Shown: one piece after another, positions 6,117 to 13,408 of the stretch
Layout: the number at the start of each line of letters is the position of its first letter
How positions within the stretch are numbered: position 1 is the stretch's first letter
The notes under the pieces: model-generated
Seen by the model: the letters and a program-made list of their open reading frames with translations, nothing else
What the model was told of the DNA's origin: nothing
Database searches by the model: none
From: an uncultured Chloroflexota bacterium
GTDB taxonomy: Bacteria; Chloroflexota; Anaerolineae; Aggregatilineales; Phototrophicaceae
DNA length: 15,558 nt
Reading direction: 5' to 3'
Assembly (NCBI GenBank): GCA_937864975.1
Contig: CALMDI010000407.1
Location: 1-15,558, forward strand
Made by a program: the position numbers and the translations under genes

Positions 6117-8534
6117 ATGAACATCGATCATCTGGTCGGGCGCGGCATCGGGCAGTATCAGCTTGTAGAGCTTCTCGGCGTAGGCGCGATGGGCGCCGTC
6201 TATCGCGCTCATCAATCGGCGCTGGCGCGCGACGTTGCCATCAAAGTGCTGCCGTCGGCAATGGCGGCGCAGCCAGACTACGTCGCGCGCTTCAACCGCG
6301 AGGCGAAGATTGCCGCCTCGCTGGAACACCCGCACATCGTTCCGCTGCACGATTACGGGCAGTGGGACGGCATCAGCTACGTTGCCATGCGAATGCTGAC
6401 CGGCGGTACGCTGGCGCAGCGCCTGAACCAGCGCGCCGTCGACGAAGGCAGGCTCCCCGCGCTGCACGAGACGGGCAGCCTGCTGCGCCAGCTTGCCAGC
6501 GCCCTCGATTACGCACATCGCAAGGGCGTGATTCACCGCGACATCAAGCCGAACAACATCATGTTCGACGACGAAGGCGTCGCCTATATCGTCGACTTTG
6601 GCATCGCGCGCCTGCTGAATGTAACGACCTCGATCACCGGCGGGCAGACGATTTTCGGCACGCCTCATTACATGCCGCCGGAGCAGTGGCGCGACGAAGA
6701 ACTGGGTCCCGAAACCGACCAGTACGCGCTCGGCGTCGTCATCTACAGCATGGTCACCGGGCAGCCGCCCTTCGACGCGCCGACGACGCACCAACTGATG
6801 TACAAGCATTTTCACGAAGCCGCGCCGCCGCCGCGCGCCAGACGCCCAAGTCTGCCCCCGCCGCTCGAACCAGTGTTGATGCGCGCGCTGGAGAAAAGCC
6901 CGAAAGACCGGTATCCAAGCGTGAGCGCGTTCTCACAGGAGTTCGACAGCGCAACGGGAAGCGTGCAGGAAGCGTCCACCGATTTTTTCACCTTCCCGCT
7001 TGCCGAGCAGCCGCCCGTCATTCATCCCCCGGTTGGAGTCTATCCGGCGCCGAAGGATGACACGGCGACCGTGCCTCTGGCGACGGATCGACAGCCGTTG
7101 GAGCCGGTTGCTCCCGCAGCGCCGGAGCCGCCAAAACGTGCCGTGCTGCCGCCCGCGCCGCCCGCGTTCCCACCCTATCAACCGCCGCCGGGCTCAGCCG
7201 CGGAGGTGCCGCAGCCCAAACGCAGGCTGTCGCCGCTGGTGGTCGGCGTGGGGTTGGGACTGGCGCTGCTGAGTCTGGTCGTGTGCGCGCTGCTGGCGCT
7301 GGTATCGCCGCAGCTTGGCGGAGACGGGCGCGCGACGATTGCCGTGACAGCGCCTCCCACCGAGGTCAACCAGGCGGTGACTTCGACCGTGGCGATGCTG
7401 GGCGAGGCAACCGCCGCCGTCGAAACCGAGGAGATTCGCCCGACGGCGACGCCGACCGTTACCCTGACCGACGCGCCGACGGCGGAGCCAAGCCCGACCG
7501 ACCTGCCCATGCCCGGCGCGCCAACGGCGACCGATTTGCCGGTTTCCCTCCCGGCGACGCCCACGATGATCCTGCCTTCGACGACCACGCCTCTGAACCT
7601 GGTTCCGTTGAATCCGCCGGGCACGCGCATCGCCGTGTCAAACGCCCGCAATGTCGGTCCGGTCGCGTCGATGCCGCACGGGACCGAGCCGGTACGCGGC
7701 GCGGCGTTCAGCGCTTCGGGCGAATTGATTGCGACAGGCGCGGGCGATGGGAGCATTCACCTGTGGAGCGCCGACGGAACGTCGCTGGGGCAGCTTGGCA
7801 TGGGGGGCGGCGTGGCAAACGGCGTCGCCTTCAGCCCCGACGATCAGTACGTCGTTTCGGGTCACGAGGATGGCACGGTGCGCCTATGGGACGTCGCAGC
7901 CCGCGCAGAGGTTGCCGTGCTGAACGGGCACGGCGCGCCGGTTCGGGGAGTCGCCTTCAGCCCCGACGGACGATTTATCGCTTCCGGCGGCGAAGACAAC
8001 AGCGCCCGCCTGTGGGACGTTGCCACGCGATCTCCCCTGCGTACCTTCACGGGGCACAGCGCCCGCGTCATGACGGTCGCCTTCAGTCCCGGCGGGGCGC
8101 GACTGGCAACCGGTGGGGACGATCAAACGATCCGAATCTGGGACGTGGGCACCGGCGCGCTGTGGAAAACCCTTACCGAGTCGGACGGCTCGGTACGCGC
8201 GCTCTCCTTCAACCCAACCGGCGATTTACTGGCAAGTGGCGCCACGGATGGCATCGTCCGGTTGTGGGATGTCGAAGCCGGCAGGCAGGTGCGAACGTTC
8301 GGCGGGCACAGCGGTTGGGTCTGGGCAGTCGCCTTCAGCCCCGACGGCATGGTGCTTGCCTCCGGCGGGCGCGACAATACGGCGCGCCTGTGGGACGTGA
8401 CCAACGGAACGGAACTGGCGGTTCTGAACGGGCACACCGGCTGGGTGATGAGCGTCGCGTTTAGCCCCGACGGGTCGACGCTGCTGACGGGCGGCGGCGA
8501 TGGAACCGCGCGCCTATGGGATGTCGTCGCCTGA
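6117..8534 (+). CDS. Membrane Ser/Thr protein kinase (Hanks type) fused to a seven-bladed WD40 propeller
   Basis: 805 aa. Kinase domain about residues 14-275: Gly-rich loop GVGAMGAVY, ATP-binding K43 (VAIKVLP), catalytic HRD at 140-142 (HRDIKPNN), DFG at 160-162, activation segment GTPHYMPPEQW, DQYALGVVIYSMVTGQPPF. All key residues are present, so it should be active. A Pro-rich stretch (about 278-370), one transmembrane helix (about 372-396) and a Thr/Pro/Ala-rich linker follow. Then come seven WD40 units (about 520-805), each with a VAFSPDG core and ending in RLWDV, enough for one closed propeller. The expected topology is kinase inside and propeller outside, as in PknB-like receptors but with WD40 replacing PASTA. 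The repeats are very alike, suggesting recent expansion. The ATG has no SD; it overlaps the stop of a 5-codon ORF as ATGA. It is divergent from the TPR gene. The ligand is unknown. Confidence 0.93.
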   Translation: MNIDHLVGRGIGQYQLVELLGVGAMGAVYRAHQSALARDVAIKVLPSAMAAQPDYVARFNREAKIAASLEHPHIVPLHDYGQWDGISYVAMRMLTGGTLAQRLNQRAVDEGRLPALHETGSLLRQLASALDYAHRKGVIHRDIKPNNIMFDDEGVAYIVDFGIARLLNVTTSITGGQTIFGTPHYMPPEQWRDEELGPETDQYALGVVIYSMVTGQPPFDAPTTHQLMYKHFHEAAPPPRARRPSLPPPLEPVLMRALEKSPKDRYPSVSAFSQEFDSATGSVQEASTDFFTFPLAEQPPVIHPPVGVYPAPKDDTATVPLATDRQPLEPVAPAAPEPPKRAVLPPAPPAFPPYQPPPGSAAEVPQPKRRLSPLVVGVGLGLALLSLVVCALLALVSPQLGGDGRATIAVTAPPTEVNQAVTSTVAMLGEATAAVETEEIRPTATPTVTLTDAPTAEPSPTDLPMPGAPTATDLPVSLPATPTMILPSTTTPLNLVPLNPPGTRIAVSNARNVGPVASMPHGTEPVRGAAFSASGELIATGAGDGSIHLWSADGTSLGQLGMGGGVANGVAFSPDDQYVVSGHEDGTVRLWDVAARAEVAVLNGHGAPVRGVAFSPDGRFIASGGEDNSARLWDVATRSPLRTFTGHSARVMTVAFSPGGARLATGGDDQTIRIWDVGTGALWKTLTESDGSVRALSFNPTGDLLASGATDGIVRLWDVEAGRQVRTFGGHSGWVWAVAFSPDGMVLASGGRDNTARLWDVTNGTELAVLNGHTGWVMSVAFSPDGSTLLTGGGDGTARLWDVVA

Positions 8535-8601
8535 CGACCTGAATCGTAACCACCCGCGTTCACCTTACGCAAATGCCTTCCACGCGAAGACTCTTCTTCC
8601 G

Positions 8602-8630
8602 TTGCAACCGCCCTCGCGCTGTGGTATTGT
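8602..8630 (+). promoter_or_regulatory. Promoter of the secreted WD40 protein gene
   Basis: -35 TTGCAA (8602-8607), 17-bp spacer, -10 TATTGT (8625-8630). It places the start near 8637, about 29 nt before the ATG. This suggests the gene is not simply the second cistron of the kinase gene 132 bp upstream. Confidence 0.55.
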
Positions 8631-8665
8631 TATCTGCGTTGTAATAAACACAAGAGGTTGCTATC

Positions 8666-10057
8666 ATGTTAAACCGTTTTCGCGTGGTAGGGTTCCTGAT
8701 CGGGCTGTGGCTGGTTGCGGCGACCGCCGTCGGCGCGCAGGGGGAGCCGCCCCAGGTCATCGACGCGGCGCTCGCGGACTTGAGCGAGCGTGTCGGCGCG
8801 GCGCTGACGCTGGAGGATCCTCGCCTGTTCTGGAGCTGGGCAGAGCAGGAGTTTTCGGATACGAGCCTCGGCTGCCCGCAGCCCGACGAAATGTACGCCC
8901 AGGTGATCACGCCCGGTTTCCAGTTCCTCTTTACGTTCGAGGGGACGATTTATGACTACCGAGCGAGTCAGGATGGGCAAATCGTTCTGCTGTGCAGCAG
9001 TTCCCCGGCGCCGGAGGTGACGCCGGAAGCGACCGTAGCAGCGCCCGTCCCTGTTGAGTCGCCCGCGAGCGCGATCACCGCGGCGAATGCGGTAAGCGTC
9101 GTGCCTGTCGCCGTAGTCGAAGGCGAGTTTGCCGCGCCGCTGGTGTGGTCGCCAACCGGTCGGCAGCTCGTGGTCGTGGCGCTCCCCGACGCCGCCGCGC
9201 CCGACGTGGGACGCCTGCTGCTCTTTGATGCCGGTGCGCTGGACGCGCCGCCGACCGTGCTGGAAACGGACGGCGCGGTGACCGCGCTCGCCTATCATTT
9301 TGCCGATCCGGTCGCCTACCTCGTCACGGGGGGCGCGGGCGGCGAGGTGAAAATTTTCCCGGTGGAGCCTGAAGGGTCCGACATTCTGCCAATGCTGACC
9401 GAAGCAGGACAGCCCTCGATCAACGCGGTTGCCATCAACGGCGAGGGCACGGTGATCGCGTCGGCGAGCGGCGCGGCGGATATCGCGGGCAGCAATACGC
9501 TCCGGCTGTGGAACGCGACTACAGGCAAGTTGATCGCCGCCGTCGACGCCGACAGCCCGGCGACGTCGGCTGCATTCAGCCCGGATGGTCAGACGGTGGC
9601 GTTTGGCACCGAAAGCGGCGCGGTGATGCTGGTCGATGCCGGCGCGCCCAATGCGCGCCAGCCGCGGGTGCTGGGAGAGCATACCGAGGCGGCGCGCGAT
9701 CTCGCCTTCAGCCCGGACGGTGGCTGGCTGGCATCCGTCAGTCTGGACGGCACGGCGACTCTGTGGGATTTGAACGGAATCAACGCGCCGAGGATTTTCG
9801 AACATGACGCGGACGTGGACGTTCTGGCGGTCAGTTTCAGCCCCGACGGCTCGGTGCTGGCGACCGCGGGAGGCAACCCAACGGCAGCCGAGGGAGCAGT
9901 CTGGCTGTGGGATGTGGGGACGGGCGCGCTGCTGGCGACGCTGGCAGGTTCCACAACGCCGGTTGTCGATCTCGCCTTCAGCCCGGACGGCGCGCAGCTT
10001 GCCTCGGTTGGAACCGACGGCACGCTGCGCGTATGGGGCTTGCCCGCGAACCCCTAG
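8666..10057 (+). CDS. Secreted WD40 beta-propeller protein with an N-terminal SLGCP module
   Basis: 463 aa with a signal peptide (MLNRFRVVGFLIGLWLVAAT, cleavage likely after VGAQ). Residues about 28-112 form a small module (WSWAEQEFSDTSLGCPQPDE, MYAQVITPGFQFLF, then two closing Cys) that I recall as recurrent in exported Chloroflexota proteins but cannot name; the paired Cys may form a disulfide. A Pro/Ala/Val linker follows, then seven degenerate WD40 blades (about 152-463) with cores such as LAFSPDGGWLASVSLDGTATLWD. The blades are much more divergent than those of the upstream kinase, so it is not a recent copy of that propeller. Start supported by the SD AAGAGG 9 nt before the ATG. Likely role: an extracytoplasmic binding partner or scaffold, possibly with the kinase. 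That is inference from proximity only. Confidence 0.85.
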   Translation: MLNRFRVVGFLIGLWLVAATAVGAQGEPPQVIDAALADLSERVGAALTLEDPRLFWSWAEQEFSDTSLGCPQPDEMYAQVITPGFQFLFTFEGTIYDYRASQDGQIVLLCSSSPAPEVTPEATVAAPVPVESPASAITAANAVSVVPVAVVEGEFAAPLVWSPTGRQLVVVALPDAAAPDVGRLLLFDAGALDAPPTVLETDGAVTALAYHFADPVAYLVTGGAGGEVKIFPVEPEGSDILPMLTEAGQPSINAVAINGEGTVIASASGAADIAGSNTLRLWNATTGKLIAAVDADSPATSAAFSPDGQTVAFGTESGAVMLVDAGAPNARQPRVLGEHTEAARDLAFSPDGGWLASVSLDGTATLWDLNGINAPRIFEHDADVDVLAVSFSPDGSVLATAGGNPTAAEGAVWLWDVGTGALLATLAGSTTPVVDLAFSPDGAQLASVGTDGTLRVWGLPANP

Positions 10058-10080
10058 AATCGCAGCGGAATCCCGCTTCG

Positions 10081-10112
10081 ACAGCCGGGGCGCGCTCGCG
10101 TGTCCCGGTTGT
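10081..10112 (+). terminator. 14-bp GC-rich hairpin downstream of the WD40 gene
   Basis: Arms 10081-10094 and 10099-10112 pair over 14 bp with four G-U pairs (plus-strand RNA) and a CTCG tetraloop. It lies 24 nt after the stop. There is no T run, so it is either a weak terminator or mRNA-end protector. Its 3' arm touches the -35 of the following gene. Confidence 0.45.
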
Positions 10113-10140
10113 TGTACCCGTCGGCAAAATGTGCCATAGT
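10112..10140 (+). promoter_or_regulatory. Candidate promoter of the SH3b lipoprotein gene
   Basis: -35 TTGTAC (10112-10117), 17-bp spacer, -10 CATAGT (10135-10140). Both elements are only partial matches. Its location behind a terminator-like hairpin and before an SD-led gene supports it. Confidence 0.4.
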
Positions 10141-10174
10141 GTTGCGCGAATGTGCGTCATGGGGAGGGGACAAC

Positions 10175-10699
10175 ATGAAGACACTCGCTCGCACGGTACG
10201 TCCGTACCTGCTGGTGGCGGCGCTGTGCGCCTTACTTGCCGCCTGCGCGCCTGCCGCCGCGCCGACCAATACGCCCGTTCCGGCGACGTCCGCGCCAACC
10301 GACGCGCCGGAGCCAACCGACGTTCCGCCTGCTGAAACCGACGCGGCGGACGCCGGCGCGGAAACAGCCGAAGCCAACGAAACCGACGACGCATCGGTTG
10401 ACGCAACTGTAGAGGCGGATGAGACGTCCACCGAGGCGGCAGAGGCGGGCGGCGCGGGTGAGGTTATGGGAACGGTCACAGTGTCGACCACCCGTCTGCG
10501 CGCGGCGCCCAGTTCGAGCGCCGACGTGGTCGGAGAACTGACCCAGGGCGCGCGCCTGGTCATTCTGGGTGCTTCGCCGGATAACGGCTATTACTTTGCG
10601 CGCACGGATGATGGCGCCGAAGGCTGGACGGCGCGGCAAAGCATCACGCTCGATAATCTACTGGAACCCATCCCGCGCATGACGCCCCCCGCGTCCTAG
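10175..10699 (+). CDS. SH3b-domain lipoprotein
   Basis: 174 aa. Start set at the ATG at 10175, not the earlier in-frame ATG, because GGGGAGGGGA lies just upstream and a perfect lipoprotein signal begins there: MKTLARTVRP, a hydrophobic core, and the lipobox LAAC with lipidated C24. A low-complexity Ala/Pro/Thr/Glu/Asp linker of about 70 residues tethers a single bacterial SH3 domain (about 94-155; VSTTRLRAAPSSSADVVGEL, GWTARQ). Such domains typically bind peptidoglycan or peptides at the cell surface. The linker's highly biased ANNETDD-type composition is not conserved sequence, so only the two ends are informative. Confidence 0.85.
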   Translation: MKTLARTVRPYLLVAALCALLAACAPAAAPTNTPVPATSAPTDAPEPTDVPPAETDAADAGAETAEANETDDASVDATVEADETSTEAAEAGGAGEVMGTVTVSTTRLRAAPSSSADVVGELTQGARLVILGASPDNGYYFARTDDGAEGWTARQSITLDNLLEPIPRMTPPAS

Positions 10700-10713
10700 T
10701 CGCGGTTCAACCG

Positions 10714-10738
10714 GGCGGCGCTCCGTCGGCGCGCCGCC
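10714..10738 (+). promoter_or_regulatory. 8-bp hairpin just before the 267-aa gene
   Basis: GGCGGCGC (10714-10721) / GCGCCGCC (10731-10738), loop 9 nt, ending 11 nt before the ATG where an SD would lie. No T run, so not an ordinary intrinsic terminator. It could mask the translation start of the next gene or end the lipoprotein mRNA. Confidence 0.35.
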
Positions 10739-10749
10739 GAGTTCGCAGC

Positions 10750-11553
10750 ATGGCAATTGATTACGTCGTCGATTATGCCTGCGTGCCGAAAGCGACGCTG
10801 GGCACGCAGGGCATCATCGACCGTCTCAAGGGGCGCGCGCGCGCCGAGGCAGTCATCCGGCTCTTCCGCGAAAACGGCGACGAACGCCCGCCCTCCGAAA
10901 TGGGCTTCGAGCTGACGCGCAGCACGCCGCAGGGCGGGGAAGAGTCGCGCGTCATCGTCGTTCAGGACATTCTGAACGAAGCTACGGCGTTAGACCCGCT
11001 GGCGTCGTACTGCGTCGGCTGCCCCGCGAACGCGACCGGCGAGGCGTTTGGCTGCATCCATGTTATACAGTATCCCCTGTCCGCGGCGGCGGAGGCGTGG
11101 CTGCTCAAGCAGCTCCCCGGTCCCGACGAGCCGCTGCCGTGGCTGCTTCTGCGACAGACCGTGACGGAAATGGGCTACGACGGCGTCAGCGTCGAGCCGC
11201 TGCGGGCGAGCGGAATCTACTTGCAGGACGAGCGGGGCTTCGCGCGCGGATTAGGGGAGTTTCAGGTGAGCAGCAATCAGGTGTTTGAGATGCTGTTCAT
11301 GCTCGGGCACATTCAACCGGCGCACGCGGGCGTCCTGCTGCTGTTTTTTGGCGCGATTCCGCGCGACGGCGAAGCGACGCACGTCTCGGAAATTCTCAAC
11401 CGCGCCCTGCCGCCGGACGCTCTGCGCGAGCGCTATCCGTTTCGCATGACGGCAGACTCATCGGACGATTCGACCATCCTCGAATTGAAGCAGTTCTTTT
11501 ACGCCCTCTACCATGCGTGGAGCCTGAACGTCCGTCTCCTGCTCGACGTTTAG
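10750..11553 (+). CDS. Conserved-looking hypothetical protein with a CxxC-x10-C cluster
   Basis: 267 aa, no signal peptide and no transmembrane segment, so probably cytosolic. I do not recognise the family. Visible features: a CVGC followed ten residues later by another Cys (PANATGEAFGC), then IHVIQYPLS, which looks like a small metal-binding or redox site; a further Cys near the N-terminus (DYACVP); a hydrophobic helix-rich second half (FEMLFMLGHIQPAHAGVLLLFFG). Codon use and frame length match the neighbours, and the antisense frames are short, so it is very likely a real gene. No clear SD; the ATG lies 50 bp after the lipoprotein stop, so the two may be co-transcribed. Its stop codon is inside a 17-bp hairpin. 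Confidence 0.75.
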   Translation: MAIDYVVDYACVPKATLGTQGIIDRLKGRARAEAVIRLFRENGDERPPSEMGFELTRSTPQGGEESRVIVVQDILNEATALDPLASYCVGCPANATGEAFGCIHVIQYPLSAAAEAWLLKQLPGPDEPLPWLLLRQTVTEMGYDGVSVEPLRASGIYLQDERGFARGLGEFQVSSNQVFEMLFMLGHIQPAHAGVLLLFFGAIPRDGEATHVSEILNRALPPDALRERYPFRMTADSSDDSTILELKQFFYALYHAWSLNVRLLLDV

Positions 11554-11563
11554 GCTCCACGCA
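11514..11563. terminator. 17-bp hairpin at the junction of two convergent genes
   Basis: Arms 11514-11530 and 11547-11563 pair over 17 bp with one G-U and a 16-nt loop. The 3' arm contains the TAG stop (11551-11553) of the 267-aa gene. An alternative 6-bp hairpin ACGCAA/TTGCGT (11559-11575) uses the end of the same arm. No T run follows on either strand, so termination is plausible but not proven. Confidence 0.5.
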
Positions 11564-11574
11564 ATTGGCTTGCG

Positions 11575-13221
11575 TTACGCGCCCACTTCATCACATTCGG
11601 GTGGTAAAGATGCGCTCGACTCGAAGACGTCACAGTCGGGCGGCGGCTCGCAGGGGTCCTCCAGCGCGACGTCACCCACGCTCCCGCCTACATCACAGGG
11701 CGGCTCGCAGGGGTCCTCCTCACTGGAATAGGTCTCTTCTTCGCAGTCGGGCGGCTCCTCCGTCGAAGGGGGTTCGTCCGTGGCGACAGGCTCGTCTGGC
11801 TCGCCATCGTCCTGCCCTTCGACGTGAATGGCGATAGTGTGGGTGCTCATCGTGCCGTCGTAGTAGAAGACCCAGAGCGTGTAATAGCCCGTTTCGGTCG
11901 GGCAGCGCTCGACGCTGTTGGTGCCGATGTTGGGCTGACCTTCAAACCAGACTTCGCGCACGTTGCGCGTGTTCCAGCTAATCGTGGAGCAGCCGCCCAC
12001 CAGAATCGGGTCGGGGTCGGCGCGGAACTCCACGTAGATGTCGTTCGGGTTAAAGTCGGGCGGCGGCGCGGCTTCCTCCGTCGGCGGTGGGTTCTGCTGC
12101 TGCTGCGTGCCGCCACCGCCACCGCCGCCACCGCCGCCGCCTTGAACGGTTTGCGTCTGGGTCAGATCAGGCAGGACAATGGGATAATTGAGCAGCTCGA
12201 TTGGGATCAATTCGAGCCATTGGAGCGAGGCAATTTCTTCCGGCGTCATCGCGCGGAAGGTCGTCCAGACGCCCGTGAAGCTGCCGTCGTCGTCGAGCAG
12301 CCCTTCCAGAACGTAACCCGCGGGCACCGGGTTCCCGGTCGCGGGGTCGAACGTGCCGTCGAGGACGTACACTGTCAGGGTATTGCCCGACTGCGTGAAC
12401 GCGACCGTCGAGCCGAGCGAAAACTCCGCGCCGTTGACCGACAGATCGACCGTGACTCGCTGCGGACCCTGCACGACCAGCGTCGCGGGCGGCATTCCGG
12501 CGCAGCTTGGCTCGCCCGTGCCGGTGCGGAAGTAGAACGCCTGCATCGGCGAGCGCTGGGTTTCGTTGATCACCTGGAGCGTGTCGAGGCTGCTGGTTTC
12601 GCCCAATACCGAGCGGCTGATCCACGCAGGCGCGCCGTTGTGAAGGACGCGCAGCCAGCTAAGATCGGCGCTGACGCCATCGGTCATGAGCGTCGTTCCC
12701 GCCTCCGCCCCGCCGATCACGTTCGCGGCGGACGAAGGACCGCTGCGAATGTTCGCGTTGGTTGCCACCGTCACTTCGACCGGGTCGGCAACCGTGGTGT
12801 TCGCCTCCTCCGGCGGAACCGCGTTTTCGAGGGTGCCGTCGCCAAGCAGCAGGAAGTTGACCGCCTGACCCGGCAGCGTGCCGGGTACGTTCGCCTGCAC
12901 GCTCATGACGGCGACGCCCCACTGGTTGAGATCGACGCTCAGCGGCACCGTGCGGATATTCTGCAACTCGACCAGACCCGCCTGATCCGCTGGCGTGCTG
13001 AAGAAATCTTCCGCCATCGCCTGCGTAAACGTGGCATCGACGCGGTTGAAGCCATAGCAGACCGAATTACGACCCAGCCCGCCGCAGTTTGTGCCCACGG
13101 CGTCCAGCGCCTGCTCGATGAACGGCGTGCAGACGTTGGTGTCCTGCGCGCTGATCGGGCTGACGACGAGTAAAAGAAGCATTATCAAGCTGAAAAAAGT
13201 GAATCGAACATGGGCGCGCAT
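11575..13221 (-). CDS. Secreted multidomain protein: SH3b, beta domain, poly-Gly linker, Ig-like domain, acidic Cys/Pro tail
   Basis: 548 aa with a signal peptide (residues 1-25, ending SPISA). Domains in order: a Cys-containing N-terminal segment (about 27-140; NVCTPFIEQALDAVGTNC); a bacterial SH3 domain (148-208; NANIRSGPSSAANVIG, AWISRSVLG); a beta-rich domain (about 225-325) with the signature FYFRTGTGEPSC and VVQGPQ; a linker of about 11 Gly then QQQQ and Pro/Glu (361-388); an Ig-like domain (about 393-468; FRADPDPILVGGCSTISWNT); and an acidic tail with EDPCEPP repeats (about 470-548). It probably sits in the envelope or extracellular space. The ATG is supported by GAGGAG 7 nt upstream. 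The EDPCEPP repeats come from a duplicated 57-bp unit. Exact function unknown. Confidence 0.85.
   Translation of the reverse strand: MRAHVRFTFFSLIMLLLLVVSPISAQDTNVCTPFIEQALDAVGTNCGGLGRNSVCYGFNRVDATFTQAMAEDFFSTPADQAGLVELQNIRTVPLSVDLNQWGVAVMSVQANVPGTLPGQAVNFLLLGDGTLENAVPPEEANTTVADPVEVTVATNANIRSGPSSAANVIGGAEAGTTLMTDGVSADLSWLRVLHNGAPAWISRSVLGETSSLDTLQVINETQRSPMQAFYFRTGTGEPSCAGMPPATLVVQGPQRVTVDLSVNGAEFSLGSTVAFTQSGNTLTVYVLDGTFDPATGNPVPAGYVLEGLLDDDGSFTGVWTTFRAMTPEEIASLQWLELIPIELLNYPIVLPDLTQTQTVQGGGGGGGGGGGTQQQQNPPPTEEAAPPPDFNPNDIYVEFRADPDPILVGGCSTISWNTRNVREVWFEGQPNIGTNSVERCPTETGYYTLWVFYYDGTMSTHTIAIHVEGQDDGEPDEPVATDEPPSTEEPPDCEEETYSSEEDPCEPPCDVGGSVGDVALEDPCEPPPDCDVFESSASLPPECDEVGA
11642..11719. repeat. 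In-frame direct repeat in the acidic tail of the 548-aa protein
   Basis: An identical 21-nt segment occurs at 11642-11662 and 11699-11719, spaced 57 bp (19 codons) apart, encoding the repeated EDPCEPP. It indicates a tandem duplication in the low-complexity tail. Confidence 0.8.
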
Positions 13222-13265
13222 CAGACGCTCCTCGAAAAATAGCCAGCGAAAAGTCAGATGTGCCT

Positions 13266-13271
13266 ACTATA
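13266..13271 (-). promoter_or_regulatory. -10 element of the 548-aa secreted protein gene
   Basis: Minus-strand TATAGT 45 nt before the ATG. At 17 bp spacing the -35 would be GTTTTT (13294-13289), a poor match that coincides with the T run of the tRNA terminator. Confidence 0.45.
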
Positions 13272-13288
13272 GTATCACGGGAAAAACC

Positions 13289-13318
13289 AAAAACGCCTGT
13301 CTTTTTCTATGACAGGCG
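13289..13318 (-). terminator. Intrinsic terminator of tRNA-Phe
   Basis: Minus-strand CGCCTGTC (13318-13311) / GACAGGCG (13301-13294), a perfect 8-bp stem with a 9-nt loop, followed by TTTTT (13293-13289). It begins 8 nt after the tRNA 3' end. Confidence 0.9.
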
Positions 13319-13325
13319 CTGAGAT

Positions 13326-13398
13326 TGCCGCAGGCCGGACTCGAACCGGCGACCCACGCATTTTCAGTGCGTTGCTCTACCAACTGAGCTACCGCGGC
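13326..13398 (-). tRNA. tRNA-Phe (anticodon GAA)
   Basis: A full cloverleaf reads on the minus strand. Acceptor GCCGCGG/CTGCGGC (one G-U), D arm GCTC...GAGC, anticodon arm ACGCA-CTGAAAA-TGCGT giving anticodon GAA, variable loop, T arm GCCGG-TTCGAGT-CCGGC. 73 nt including discriminator A; the 3' CCA is not encoded and must be added. Single gene with its own promoter and terminator. Confidence 0.97.
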
Positions 13399-13408
13399 GG
13401 ATGGTGCA

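Noticed and set aside
5760..6815. N-terminal extension of the TPR frame to 946 aa
   Set aside because: The extra 352 residues run antisense to the kinase and through the promoter region; the signal peptide and SD support the ATG at 5759.
7660..8534. Direct repeats in the kinase gene as a CRISPR-like or mobile array
   Set aside because: They are in-frame WD40 repeat units with conserved codons, not spacers.
8669..9805. 378-aa minus-strand frame opposite the secreted WD40 gene
   Set aside because: Shadow of the WD40 coding frame, Arg-rich, no SD.
12108..12142. Triplet run as a microsatellite or assembly artefact
   Set aside because: It is in frame and codes for the poly-Gly linker between folded domains; an artefact cannot be excluded without reads, but nothing in the frame is broken.
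11824..13173. 449-aa plus-strand frame
   Set aside because: Antisense of the SH3b/Ig-like gene, Arg/Ala-rich composition typical of GC-driven shadow frames.
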